In this document: one piece after another, positions 50,397 through 61,310 of the stretch
How the letters are laid out: every line of letters starts with the position of its first letter
How positions within the stretch are numbered: position 1 is the stretch's first letter
From: Ailurus styani
Taxonomy: Eukaryota; Chordata; Mammalia; Carnivora; Ailuridae
Length of the DNA stretch: 64,000 nucleotides
Assembly (NCBI GenBank): GCA_002007465.1
Contig: LNAC01000032.1
Location: 8,734,519 to 8,798,518 of the forward strand
Direction: 5' to 3'
Translations under genes and position numbers: made by a program
Notes under the pieces: generated by a model
What the model saw: only the letters and a program-made list of their open reading frames with translations
What the model was told of the DNA's origin: nothing
The model's database searches: none

Positions 50397-50568
50397 CTAA
50401 AGTTTTTCTAACCATGAAGCCCGTGTGATTTTATGATTTGAAGAAAAGTGAATTAGAAATGAAGTAGGCTCTATATCCATTTACCACCCGTAACAATTGT
50501 GAGAGTAGATATGATATTCAATATTTATTTCAGTGGTTGTCTTTTCTTTTCTTTTCTTTCCTCTAAAG

Positions 50569-50607
50569 CTGAGAACCAGAGTTCAATCAAAACAACAGAA
50601 ACACCAG
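50569..50607 (+). CDS. EMCN: EMCN exon 5 (presumed): 39-nt conserved mini-exon
   Basis: The exon is 39 nt, phase 1/1. With the A from the previous exon it reads (T)ENQSSIKTTETP(G), nearly identical to human TETQSSIKTTEIPG and mouse TENQSSIRTTE. This is the single most diagnostic peptide for endomucin in the window. It carries an N-Q-S sequon. The acceptor follows a long pyrimidine tract (cttttctttcctctaaag) and the donor CAG|GTAAGT is a perfect consensus, which fits the need for strong sites around a very short exon. It is far too short to show up as an open-frame prediction. Confidence 0.95.
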
Positions 50608-52165
50608 GTAAGTTAATTTTCTTCTCTCTGAGAATATTCATGAGTAAAATCCCCAAAATGAGATAAAGGAGATCAATCAGTGTGGGAGCAGGGAAAAATA
50701 GTACAAGGGAAAACATTACATGACAACTAAAATGTTTAGGAGAACTTGCATTAAAAAAAAAAAATGCAGACCAGACCATAGGATGTGCCTGAATGCTCTG
50801 TGGTGAGAGTGAATGGAACCAGCCCTGGTAAATGCATGAAGCCTGTGGAAGTGTTCTCTGCCCCGAACCCACTGTTCCTGGTCTGTTTCTGTGGTTGGAC
50901 TGCTCTGTCCCAGAAGTACAGTGTGTCTGTGATTGTCTTCTCTGTGTTTCCCAACACAGCCTGATCCTGGCAGCCTGAGAGGTGATATTACAAACCACAG
51001 TTAACAACCTAAAATATTATCAGTCCAAGAAGTGCTCATGTTTTTTTACCTTGAGTTTTAAACTGAATAAATTGAGGGTGATAATGCAACAGGAATTGAA
51101 AAGATCATTGGGCAGGGGAGGTGGAACCGTTGAATCTTTCTGTTGTTTTAAAATCGTAATTACTTGGGAAACTTTTATCTTCCTATATCCTACCTCATAC
51201 TTTTATAAATGACAAATGTCTTAGGTTCTCAATCTTCGTCACTTTTGGTATATATAAAAATGAGAAATATGTGAAATTAACTTAGAAGATCACGTAACTT
51301 AAGAAAAAAGTCAGAAAAATAAAGCCATGAAAATTGCGACCAAGTCTGTTACCATAGCTAATGTACTAAATGATCATCACAGTCTACCTTTCACATCACG
51401 TGTTCAAGGAACTCAAAATTGAAATGATTATGCTGTTAACTTTTAATTATCTTCTACACAATATATTGCATGAATAAAAAAGTTATTTTGATATTAATTC
51501 TCTTTGTTTTACTTCATCACTGTATTTTTTTATTCTTTTTTCCATTTACATAGTCTAGAAATGCACTAGAAAAAGTACTGGGAAAAACAAAGCGAAACAA
51601 AATATAAAAACAGTGCATCCAAACAAACAGGGCAGTTTTGCATTGGCTGATGGTTTGCACAATTTTGGAGAAGTTCTTACTTTCTGCTTCATGGACTGGT
51701 CATCCAGGAGAAGTTACAGATGGAAGAGAATTAAGAAGCTGACAAAATCATCAGCTCCTTAAAAGGAGGGATTGAAGCATCCTTTAAGAGATAAATTTAC
51801 AAAATGCCAGCTTTAACTATAATTGATTTTTAATTATAATAAAAAGCCTATTTAAACTATTTAAATTTTGAGTTGTAGAAACTAGTTCCCCTAACACAGA
51901 TGATAAACACATCATTGATTAGAGCAGTGAATTAAAAAGAAGTGAGACTGATTTAATAAACTATGAGAAAAGTCAGTCTTAACTTGGGAGATATATGTTA
52001 TGAGTAGACTAAATCCAGACTCACTCAAAAAAAAAAAAGTGTAATGACAGGGTATTCCTTACACATATGTTGATAGCTGTAATCATTTGTTTATTCAGTC
52101 ATTTGTTTGTTATCAAAGATGTTTAAACATCAGATTTGTGAAAGTCACCCATATAATCAAGAATA

Positions 52166-52307
52166 AACATCTTAGGGCGCCTGGCTGGCTCAGTCATTAA
52201 GCAACTGCCTTCGGCTCAGGTCATGATCCCGGAGTNGAACATCTTAGGGCGCCTGGCTGGCTCAGTCGTTAAGCAACTGCCTTCGGCTCAGGTCATGATC
52301 CTGGAGT
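52166..52307. repeat. Tandem near-identical copies separated by one N
   Basis: 52166-52235 and 52238-52307 are the SINE head repeated with two base differences (tcatt/tcgtt, atccc/atcct); N at 52236. Looks like two alleles or reads placed in series. Confidence 0.88.
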
Positions 52308-52425
52308 CCTGGGATCAAGTCCCACATCGGGCTCCCAGCTCCACAGGGAGTCTGCTTCTCCCTCTGACCTTCTCCCCTCTAATGCTCTCTCTCACTTTCT
52401 CTCTCAAATAAATAAATAAAAAAAA
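52175..52425 (+). mobile_element. CAN-SINE, head duplicated by an assembly error
   Basis: Head gggcgcctggctggctcag occurs twice; the complete copy runs from 52246 to the tail caaataaataaataaaaa. Target duplication agaataaacatctta outside the two heads shows one insertion event. Confidence 0.93.
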
Positions 52426-53140
52426 AAGAATAAACATCTTACTTGAAATAATTAACATTTTTTAGGTAGAAATTGAGGTAGAATTCTAGCCTACAGAATT
52501 ATTATTATTACTGCTTCTTTTTTATAAATATGAGCTAATATGCATTTAGCCTTTGATTAGATCATATGTCATACTCACATTTGGCATTTTCTTTCACATT
52601 ATGCATTCAGCTTTCATTGTCTTGGAAAAAAATATGTTTTTACCACTGACTTCAAAAACTATTATTAGGGTATAGAAATTGATGATTGTTTTTACATAAA
52701 AACCTTTTTGGGAATTCAAAATAAGCAACTGTACATAAAGCATCAATGATAAGAAATTGTACATAGATATAATAAATATAGTCCTAGTAATAGGGAAATG
52801 GTCGATCAAGGTCTAAAAACATGGCCATTTATTTCATTCAACAGAGGAAATGTAGTATGAGGTGGATCGTTGTGTTTAATAATGCTGAGCATAGCTCAAT
52901 GTTAGAAGTATGTGAGAAAGTCAAATTTCACCTACCTACTATAACATATAGGGTAAGACCACAAATTAAGTATGATACTATACTAAATGCACAGAATCAT
53001 ATATTTGACCAACCACCACTAACTCAGGTATTTAATAAATAGTTCTTCTGCTCCTTCACATGTAACACTAGCTAAGAGTTGTGAGTGATAGCTGGAGCCT
53101 GCCATTAAGGTTTACCAAGAAGACTAGTCAGCATGGTAAA

Positions 53141-53172
53141 ATACATACATACATACATACATACATACATAC
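53141..53172. repeat. (ATAC)n microsatellite
   Basis: Eight uninterrupted ATAC/CATA units. Confidence 0.95.
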
Positions 53173-53271
53173 TGTAGTAACTAGAGTTAGCTGTGGTTGT
53201 GTTATACATCAGATTTAGGAAAACAGTTTAAGGAAGATGAGGAAAAGTTTCATGAAAGAAGTGACTGTGTA

Positions 53272-53323
53272 AGACCTGTACCCCTGGGGCAAAGAATAAA
53301 AAAATAAATTAAAAAAAAAAAAG
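53272..53323 (+). mobile_element. 52-bp L1 3'-tail insertion
   Basis: agacctgtacccctggggca followed by an A-rich tail, the same end as the carnivore L1s elsewhere in the window, between perfect 16-bp target duplications aagaagtgactgtgta (53256-53271 and 53324-53339). Extreme 5' truncation. Confidence 0.85.
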
Positions 53324-53689
53324 AAGAAGTGACTGTGTAGCCTTCAGATTATTCTGCCTACTCATTTTTCTAGGTCTGAGTTTAGAGCTAATGAGGAAAT
53401 GCAAAGAAAAAGTGATGCAGGACTATTTATTCCTTAGAGTTATATGCAGAAATCATATGGCCTTCACAACAATTTTAAGCCATGATAGAATTCACTTTTC
53501 TTTAACTTTATCATTTTTCCACAGACAAGCAGAGATAATAATGTGTCCTTGAAAAGGAAACTCGATTTCTTTGATAAGGGACCTTAGATATGAAGAAAAA
53601 TGGGCCAACATGCCTTATTGTATTAGGAAAGAAATAAATGGTTAATCCTCAATTTTCTGGAAAATACAACTATATTACTCAGGGTTCTC

Positions 53690-54216
53690 CAGTGAAACTA
53701 TATATATCTATGTATAGAAATTTATTATAAGGAATTGGCTCATGCATTTTGAAAGCTGAGAAGTCCCAAGATCTGTAGCCAGGAGACTGGAAGCCTAGAG
53801 ACCCAGGAGAATGAATTGTGTAGTTCCAGTCCAAGGCCTGAGAACAAGAGAGCCAATGGTGTACATTCCAGACTGAAAGCCAGCAGTCTCAAGACCCAAA
53901 AAGAGACAATATTTCAGTTTGAGTCCAAATGCAAAGAAAGACCTTTGTCCCAGCTCAAGGTAGTAAGACAGGAGAATTCCTTCTTTACTCTTTATTTCTT
54001 ACTGAGGGGTAATCATCCTGTTTATTCCATTCAGGTCTTCCACTGACTGGATGAAAGTCATTGCCATTTGGAGGGCAATCTGCTTTATTCAGTCTCCTGA
54101 TTCACATATTAATAACATCCAAAAAAATACACTCACAGACATATCTGGACTAATGCTTGGTCAAATATCTGGGAACCCCATGACCAAATCAAGTTGACAC
54201 ATAAAATTAATCATTG
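53690..54216. repeat. Ancient eutherian interspersed repeat, family not assigned
   Basis: Recognised as a common mammalian repeat by the blocks cagggttctccagtgaaac, aaggaattggctcatgca, agctgagaagtcccaag, agggcaatctgctttattca and aagttgacacataaaattaa. I cannot name the family with confidence. The open frame at 53816-54046 lies inside it. Confidence 0.65.
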
Positions 54217-55164
54217 CAACCACATTCCCATAGTGATCAGTACAACTTGAGAATGGTCCCATTGCACCCATCTTCTTTACTTTTTTAGCTGTTTCACAAC
54301 CTCAATTGCCTTATAGACATTAATTTCGGTGGAAAATTAGAAGCCAGAACAGATATTACCAGTCCTACCAAACCTGACCACTGGCCTTTTGGAAAGGAGA
54401 ATGCCCTAGCTGGGCATATTCATTGTGCTCAACACCCTATGTAATGCTTGGAAATTGGTTGCTGACCTCTAAGAATTCATATAACATGAAGCATCAATCT
54501 TTCTATGCAGAAGGTTACTTATCTGAGTATTCTAACTTTGAATAACAGAATCTTGACACAATTATTCAGGTAGAATCCACTCAATCTAAAAATATTCTTA
54601 TAGCAAAGCAGTATCTAGAGGTTTATTGTGATTTTGTTTTTTTTTTTAACTTGGAAATTTTATGTTTTAAAGATTAGTTGAGAATAAAAGGACTTATTAA
54701 TAGAAGATGTCAATATTGATGTGATAGGGCCTGCCATAAAATTTCACTTAGGAAATTGTATAAATTTGGATATAGCTAAGTGGTTTCTCCTCTAGTTCAG
54801 AAATCTCTGGAGTCTCCAAGCAGTGCTCGTGCTTCTCTAGTCTACACGGAAGGTCTTAAGAACTAACAGTCTCAACTGATTAGTTACCTAGCATTCTTTT
54901 TAAGAACCAGTACACTACAATATTATTACTAATGGTGTGTGCCTTATAAACTCTACAATGTGCTTTATTTACTATATTAGGAATAATTCTGTCTTCTTGT
55001 ATGTATCTGCATGGTCTGGTTTGGCCTGTTGAAGGAAGGAGGTGTTTAGTTTGTCTGATGGAAAGAAGTTTGTCTTGACTGCAGTCTAAATTGAAATAGA
55101 CTATATTTTATGTAACAAAAATAAGAGGCATGAACTTGTAACTCATTCCTGCCAAAATGCAGCA

Positions 55165-55400
55165 GCAAGCAGCATAGAGTCATATTTGACAACACAGACT
55201 CGAGAGCCTGCATTCAAATCCTGACTCTACCACCTACTTGCTGTGTGACGTTGGACAAATCACTTAATCTCCCTGAGCTTCAGCTTTCACTTTGTAAAAT
55301 GCAAATATTTATAATGCAATAATTGAATGAGTTAGTATTTGTAAAACACTTAGAACAGTACCTGACACATAGAATTGAGAAAGGGTTCGAAAATAAAAGT
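55165..55400 (+). repeat. MIR SINE, sense
   Basis: cattcaaatcctgactctac, cttgctgtgtgacgttggac, aaatcacttaatctccctga, then acacttagaacagtacctga track the MIR consensus closely. Confidence 0.9.
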
Positions 55401-56040
55401 CCTATTTAATATTTTCATGTCCATATTTTGAAATGCTTACCCTCATATTCTCAGAAGACATAACACTGACACATTATAAAGCTTTTCAGTGCTTTCAGGC
55501 CATGTTTTTCAAATTGTGAATTTAAGGTAAAATGATGTTTCTATGTTAGGAGAAGGGTAAGAACATTCTAAACCTTTAGAATGTTAAGAAAAAATTTTAT
55601 TGATTTCATTGATAATGACGCTGTTAACAAGTAAGATGAACTTAACTCACTTAAAATCTGTTGGTTACCTGCTGTAATGAAAAGGGAAAAGAAAGACTTT
55701 GAGTCCTACTTGGTTTATGCCTTAGTTCCAAGCCACAGTATCTCTCATGTTTAAAGCGCAAGATTAAAGATATTTCAGAATGAGATGATTAACACAGTGC
55801 CTCATTCATTCTTCGTATATTCTATACAGTTTTCTGAAAATTTATGACTAGTCATATTCAAATAACAAAAAATACATGCTTCTTCAACACATAATTCTAC
55901 AAAGTTATGTAAAGTAAATAAATCTTCATTCACTGGGCTAGAAGATTCTGTTACCCAAGTTTAATCAAATCAATGACCCAAAGTAAAGTGAAAGAAATTT
56001 GAGATAAAACTTTTTTTTTTTTTCAGAGTACACCAAGATT

Positions 56041-56099
56041 GGGGCACCTGAGTAACTTAGTCAGTTAAGCATCTGCCTTTGGCTCAGGTCATGATCTAC
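56041..56099 (+). mobile_element. CAN-SINE, 5' fragment only
   Basis: ggggcacctgagtaacttag to ggctcaggtcatgatct, about 58 bp; no CT-rich body or tail. Confidence 0.88.
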
Positions 56100-56289
56100 T
56101 AGAATATAAGCTCCTTAAATGCAATAACTACCTCTTGTATTCCACTCTATTTCTTTCAATATCTCCTGTTGAACTGGAGTAGGTGTCTATTTTTTCTTAT
56201 TGTAGAATGAATGAAAATATTAATGATACAATGATCTTAAATATGTATCAGTCCAAATATGAAGATACAAAAGGTATGCCCATTAATTC

Positions 56290-57215
56290 ATTTCGTCCTT
56301 AACAGTAGTCGCTTCTGCCAAAAAATGTGTTCATCCATAAAGCAAAGACTTACAGACCCTACTTCCAGACACTGTTCTAACATTTGGGAAACATGAGTGA
56401 GCAAAATATTATCCTTGTCCTCAAGGGTCTTAGTTAAAAAGTGGTCAGTGTGATGAGAAAGAGAATGCACAGCTGTGTAGGAAGGAGGACTCACGAGGTG
56501 AAGGTAGGAACCAGTTTGCAGGACTGAAAAAATCGGTCAAGGTAAGCTTTCCTAAAAAGATTTGAGTAAATACGAGGAAGTGAGGAAACCAATCCGTGAG
56601 AGAAGAGCACTCAGGCAGAGCTAGAACTTAAGGAGAGATCCCGTGTGTTTCAGCACCTGCATTGAGTAAGTCGGGCAAGAAATTTGCCAGGCAGATTGCC
56701 TAGGCTTTGGAGGGTTATTGCAAGGACTTTGGCTTTTTCCATAAGTGGAATGGGGAAACATTGGGTGTCTTGAGCAAAGTAGTGACATGATATGACTCAT
56801 ATCTTATAAATATAAATCTGAGAGCTAAGGAGAGCCTGTCAGATGAAGCAAAAATACTTTGGAAATTTTCCAGGAGAGGGATGATGTTAGCTTGGACCAG
56901 GGTAGTCACAGGGTAGGTTGCATGAAGTCTCCAAATTCTGTATATATTTCAGAGGTGAAACCAATAGAGTCCTACTGATCCTGCATGTGGGCTAGGATGT
57001 AAAAGATGAGGCAAAAATAGCTGTGAGGTCTTTGGCTTGAAAGATTGGAAGGAATGATTGCCAGATGGGCAGGCTGCAGATAAAGTAGAAGTTCAAGTTT
57101 GGGTGTGTTGAATTTAAGATGTTTATTATTTGCTGAATAAGCATCTGGCTTTATGAATCTGGAGTTTAATAATGAGATCTGGGCTGGGAATATAAATTCA
57201 GGAATCAGTGGGATT
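56290..57215 (-). repeat. L2 LINE, antisense, long
   Basis: Reverse L2 3' half in order: gacactgttctaacatttgg, cttgtcctcaagggtc, gagcactcaggcag, gcaaggactttggctttttc, gagcaaagtagtgacatgat, gatgttagcttggaccaggg, then gtctttggcttgaaag and ttgaatttaagatg. It shares the same arrangement as the copy at 48845. Confidence 0.72.
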
Positions 57216-57962
57216 GAGGTTGTACTTAAGCCTTGAAATTGAATAAGGTCATCAAAGAAATTACTGTAGTTAGAGATGAAGACCGAGTACTAAGCTCCAG
57301 GACCCTCTAAGATTGAGTCAGAGAAAGAAAGGGGAACCAGCCAGAGGCCAAGAAGAATAAGCCCTAAACTGTTCTCCTACTGGAAGCCACATGAAGATAA
57401 GGGGTTAAGGGATAGTGAATGATTAATTGTGTGAACTACTGAAAAGTCATTTTTAAAAATGGGACACGAATCCATCAAATTGCAATTAAACACAAGTCCC
57501 AATTATTTACAAATAATGGGAAACAATCATTAAATTTAATTGAGTTTAGCCTCAGCGTTCTTAACTTTGTGTCCACATATTAGAAAGAAGAGTAGGCAAC
57601 ATCCAAGAAATAAAAATAAAATATATAATTTTACTTTCTTTTTCATATAGAATGTTTTAGCTTCTGCTGCCATTCACACTTTTCTCCCATTAATATCCAT
57701 GTATCTTATATACCCCTTCTAAGAGGGCAACAGAGAATTCTCCAGTCTGTCTACCTCAGAGAAGTTTCTGAATCCCAGGAACAAGCCTGCTTTCTTATCT
57801 TTGCTAGGCTCAGTCATTAACTGGGAGCAGCCTGGGGGAGGGATGGCATCACCAAGAACACAACAGTGAATTTCAGAAAGCAGGTGGGGAAGCTTGGTCA
57901 ATTACACTCCCCATAGTTGAAGTTTTCTGGCTGGCAAACTTGGTTTAAATTATGACCCAGCA

Positions 57963-58153
57963 GGGGCGCCTGGGTAACTTAGTAGGGTAAGCGTCTGCCT
58001 TTGGCTCAGGTCTTGATCCTGGAGTCCTGGGATCAAGCCCCACGTTGGGCTCCGTGGTCAGGGGGTGCCTGCTTCTTCGTCTCCCTTTGCTGCTCCCGCT
58101 AGTTGTACTCTATCTCTGTGTATCAAATAAATATATAAAATCTTTTTAAAAAA
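57963..58153 (+). mobile_element. CAN-SINE
   Basis: Head ggggcgcctgggtaacttag; tail tcaaataaatatataaaatc. Confidence 0.92.
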
Positions 58154-58382
58154 TCATGCAAAATATCTGCAATTAAATAATCATTATAATCACCAAAGTC
58201 AGGGTCCCACAGTAAATCTATGTCATCTAAATGTGCTCCATACTCCAGTCATTCCAGTTCCTGGTTAGAGAAAAGAAGTATCCAAAAACATGGAGATGTC
58301 TGAATAGTGCATTGCATATATTTTTATATCAAGAATTTTTGAAAAAATGGGACAAGTTGACTTTGGTTGAAAAATGCAACTC

Positions 58383-58580
58383 GGGGCGCCTGGGTGGCTC
58401 AGTCCTTCGGTGTCTGCCTTCAGCTCGGGTCATGATCCCGGGGTCCTGGGATCAAGCACGGCGTCGGGCTTGCTGCTCGGCAGGAGGCCTGCTTCTCCCT
58501 CTCCCACTCCCCCTGCTGTGTTCCTTCTCTCACTATGTTTCTCTCTGTCAAATAAATAAATAAAATCTTTAAAAGAAAAA
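58383..58580 (+). mobile_element. CAN-SINE
   Basis: Head ggggcgcctgggtggctcag; body ccactccccctgctgtgttc; tail caaataaataaataaaatct. Target aa(a/g)t(g/t)caactc on both sides. Confidence 0.94.
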
Positions 58581-58679
58581 AAGTTCAACTCTTTAGAGGC
58601 CTAATCACAATATAATAAAAATCCTATAAAATAATATAATAAAATATTATAAAATAACATAATATAAATATCTTAGTAT

Positions 58680-59145
58680 CAAGTACTTTTCTAAGCCATT
58701 TAAATTTAATTTTACCCATTTAACTTTACAATACTATGATACAGAACTATTAATATCACCACTTGTACATGTGGAAATTGAAGCACAAAGAGGTTAAGTG
58801 ACTTGCCCAGCATTCTACAAGAATGATTTTTTTTAAAGGATTTATTTATTTATTTATTTGACAGAGAGAGATTACAAGTAGGCAGAGAGGCAGGCAGAGA
58901 GAGAGGAGGAAGCAGGCTCCCCGCTGAGCAGGGAGCCCAATGGAGGGATTGATCCCAGGACCCTGAGATCATGACCTGAGCCGAAGGCAGAGGCTTTAAC
59001 CCACTGAGCCACCCAGGCACCCCAAGTCACTGGCTTCTGCAATAAGAGAGGATTGCACGCCTATAAGAATGATTTGAAACCACCTACTCTGACTTCAGAA
59101 TCATGCCCTTAACAACTCCACTATACTTGTTCTGTACCTCCTCTG
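58680..59145 (-). repeat. MIR SINE, antisense, split by a CAN-SINE
   Basis: Left part gtggaaattgaagcacaaag, aggttaagtgacttgccca; right part tttgaaaccacctactctga, cttcagaatcatgcccttaa, caactccactatactt. Together they make a continuous reverse MIR when the inserted DNA is removed. Confidence 0.9.
58831..59023 (-). mobile_element. CAN-SINE, young type, antisense, with extra 5' DNA
   Basis: Left ttaaaggatttatttattta; right cactgagccacccaggcacc. The matching target copies cta(c/t)aagaatgattt lie at about 58816 and 59061, so 59024-59060 lies inside the target duplication but outside the SINE consensus. Confidence 0.93.
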
Positions 59146-59442
59146 ACAATGCTGTTTTAGTAGTATGTAGCATAACTGAGTCTCACCAAAATCCACAGAG
59201 ATCATCAGCTCTGAACACATCATGGATCCCTCTATCTTAGTCACAGAAAGAATTCTATAAGGGCCACAATTTACAAATTAAGCCAAGAATAATAATTTCA
59301 TTGATATGAGCATGCTCATAGACAGAGTTCCTCAAACTGTGAGTTAATTTCCAAAAGTGGGTCATGGTCAATATTGGAAAAAATTAAATAAAAGACAATA
59401 GAAAGCAAAATGCCAGAGGGCATTACATGTAATAGAGGTAAA

Positions 59443-59444
<2 letters not shown>

Positions 59445-59477
<33 letters not shown>

Positions 59478-59488
59478 TGTGTGTGTGT
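59445..59488. repeat. (GT)n microsatellite
   Basis: About 20 GT units with one ct interruption. Confidence 0.95.
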
Positions 59489-59512
59489 AGGTGTACCAGA
59501 TTCAGAAATTAT

Positions 59513-59711
59513 TTTTTTAATATTTATTTATTTGAGAAAGAGAGAGAATAAGAGCATGAGTGGGGGGAAGGGCAGAGAGAGAGGGAGAGAGAGTCTGAAG
59601 CAGACTCACTGCTGAGCACTTAGCCCACCTCAGGGCTTGATCCCATGACTCATGAGATCACAACCTGGGCCAAAATCAGACACTCATCTGACTGAGACAC
59701 CCAGACGCCCC
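59513..59711 (-). mobile_element. CAN-SINE, antisense
   Basis: ttaatatttatttatttgag at left; ctgactgagacacccagacg at right. Target (a/t)gaaat(t/g)attt on both sides. Confidence 0.92.
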
Positions 59712-59758
59712 CTGAAATGATTTATTAATTGAAGGTTGAGGTTAAAAGAAAAACAAAA

Positions 59759-59964
59759 GGGCGCCTGGGTGGCTCAGTGGGTTAAAGCCTCTGCTTTCGG
59801 CTCAGGTCATGATCTCAGAGTCCTGGGATCGAGGCCCGCATCGGGCTCTCTGCTCAGCAGGGAGCCTGCTTCCTCCTCTCCCTGCCTCTCTGCCTGCCTC
59901 TCTGCCTACTTGTGATCTCTCTCTCTGTGTCAAATAAATAAATAAAATCTTTAAAAAAAAAAAA
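59759..59964 (+). mobile_element. CAN-SINE, young type
   Basis: Head gggcgcctgggtggctcagt; body ggttaaagcctctgctttcg; tail tcaaataaataaataaaatc. Target aaaagaaaaacaaaa on both sides. Only about 50 bp from the SINE on the other strand, giving an inverted pair. Confidence 0.95.
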
Positions 59965-60129
59965 AGAAAAACAAAAATTTTAGTCTTTGTCCAAGCAGAT
60001 AATAAATCCTTCTTTCAAGAAGGTTAACTCTATTACCAAGCTTATGGATGATTAGTAATAACAGTTGGCACTGGATAATCATCATGTGTTAAGCAGGGAC
60101 GTTTGGAGTTTTATCTAAACCACACAGGT

Positions 60130-60950
60130 TATATTAAGAATTGTAACCACTTAGCTTGTCTATGAGAAGTTAGTAAGATAGGAAATGGAGTCTTGAAAAT
60201 TAACCCTTGGGTGATCCCAGGGAGATTAATACCCTTGATAATTTGATCAGCCATCTTGTTCTCTACCAACACAATCAAAAGGGCAACATTCTCACTAAAA
60301 CATTTGATGCAGGAAAAAGCAGCTAAAAGTACCAAGGTTTCATGTACTTTCATTTAACATTTCTTTTTCTGCTTGTGTAGTGCACTAGCCTGACATTTTT
60401 CTTTGTTCTTATGGGCATATATCTAGCTTCCTCCCACAGTTCTCTTGCATGGCAAGAACGGTAGAGACTCTAAACATTATTCTTCCCCCACAGATGTCAA
60501 AAATGCATGAACATGCAGTGCGTGCTGGGCTGTGGGTGGCAAAGAGGGAAAGATCCAAGGCAGTCATAGGCAATATCAATTTCTCTGATGCAATTATACA
60601 CGTCTTCAGTACTCCTAAGGGGGCCATAATTATAAGAGATGCCTCTTGCTTCAGCCAAGCAGCCGGCTCCATTTCACCGCACACCCACTGCCATTAGAGC
60701 TCCATGTGGAGCATGGTGGGAGTTATGGCCTTCACACTGCAGGAACTTAAACTTCAGCGGTGAGACAAAGCAAACAGGTGTGATCAAAGGAAATCACTTG
60801 AAACTAAATTCTTTGAAAAATAGTTCTTTTTCAACATCATTCTAAATACAGTGTTCCACCCCAACTTCACAAGAACAAATACTATAAGCTTATAAAGCAT
60901 TTACATATTGGTATTTCCTTGCAACTTGTTGAGATTAGTGGATGTTGAAT
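60130..60950. other. Repeat-poor, G+C-richer intron block
   Basis: No recognised transposon. Overlapping open frames on both strands (60409-60684 - and 60449-60697 +) give peptides I do not recognise. A splice-acceptor-like ttcttcccccacag ends at 60494. No downstream donor in a coding context was clear. Confidence 0.4.
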
Positions 60951-60960
60951 AATGCACTTT

Positions 60961-61178
60961 ATTTATTTATTTATCTATCTATTTATTTTTAAAGGTATTT
61001 ATTTACTTATTTATTTATTTATTTATTTGACAGAGAGAGAGAGGGAGATCACAAGTAGGCAGAGAGGCNAATTTATTTATTTATCTATCTATTTATTTTT
61101 AAAGGTATTTATTTATTTATTTATTTATTTATTTATTTGACAGAGAGAGAGAGGGAGATCACAAGTAGGCAGAGAGGC
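60961..61178. repeat. Tandem near-identical copies separated by one N
   Basis: 60961-61068 and 61071-61178 (108 bp each) with N at 61069. They differ by one base in the attta run (acttat/atttat). Confidence 0.88.
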
Positions 61179-61310
61179 AGGCAGAGAGAGAGGAGGGAGC
61201 AGGCTCCCCGCTGAGCAGGGAGCCCGATGCAGGGCTCGATCCCAGGACCCTGAGATCATGACCTGAGCTGAAGGCAGAAGCTTTAACCCACTGAGCCACC
61301 CAGGCACCCA
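60961..61310 (-). mobile_element. CAN-SINE, young type, antisense, tail duplicated by an assembly error
   Basis: Right end cactgagccacccaggcacc and body gcaggctccccgctgagcag are single; the tail part appears twice around the N at 61069. Target ataat(g/a)cactttt at both ends. About 720 bp upstream of exon 6. Confidence 0.92.

Larger units (their letters stand above)
37876..50568 (+). other. EMCN: EMCN intron 4 (12693 bp)
   Basis: Donor gtaagt, acceptor ctctaaag. Contains a sense L1, an antisense carnivore L1, many CAN-SINEs, MIRs, a MER2-like element, a 5S rRNA pseudogene, an antisense L2, a hAT-like element and three single-N assembly junctions. 40270-42090, 42330-42830, 43030-43930 and 45730-46290 show no repeat or gene I recognise. 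Confidence 0.85.

Noticed and set aside
50525..51007. 160-codon minus-strand open frame over EMCN exon 5
   Set aside because: The conserved coding signal here is the 39-nt + strand exon; the minus peptide has no recognisable family and is low-complexity at its C-terminus.
60409..60697. Overlapping open frames on both strands as a possible gene
   Set aside because: Neither peptide is recognised, and there is no complete exon structure; kept only as a possible regulatory block.
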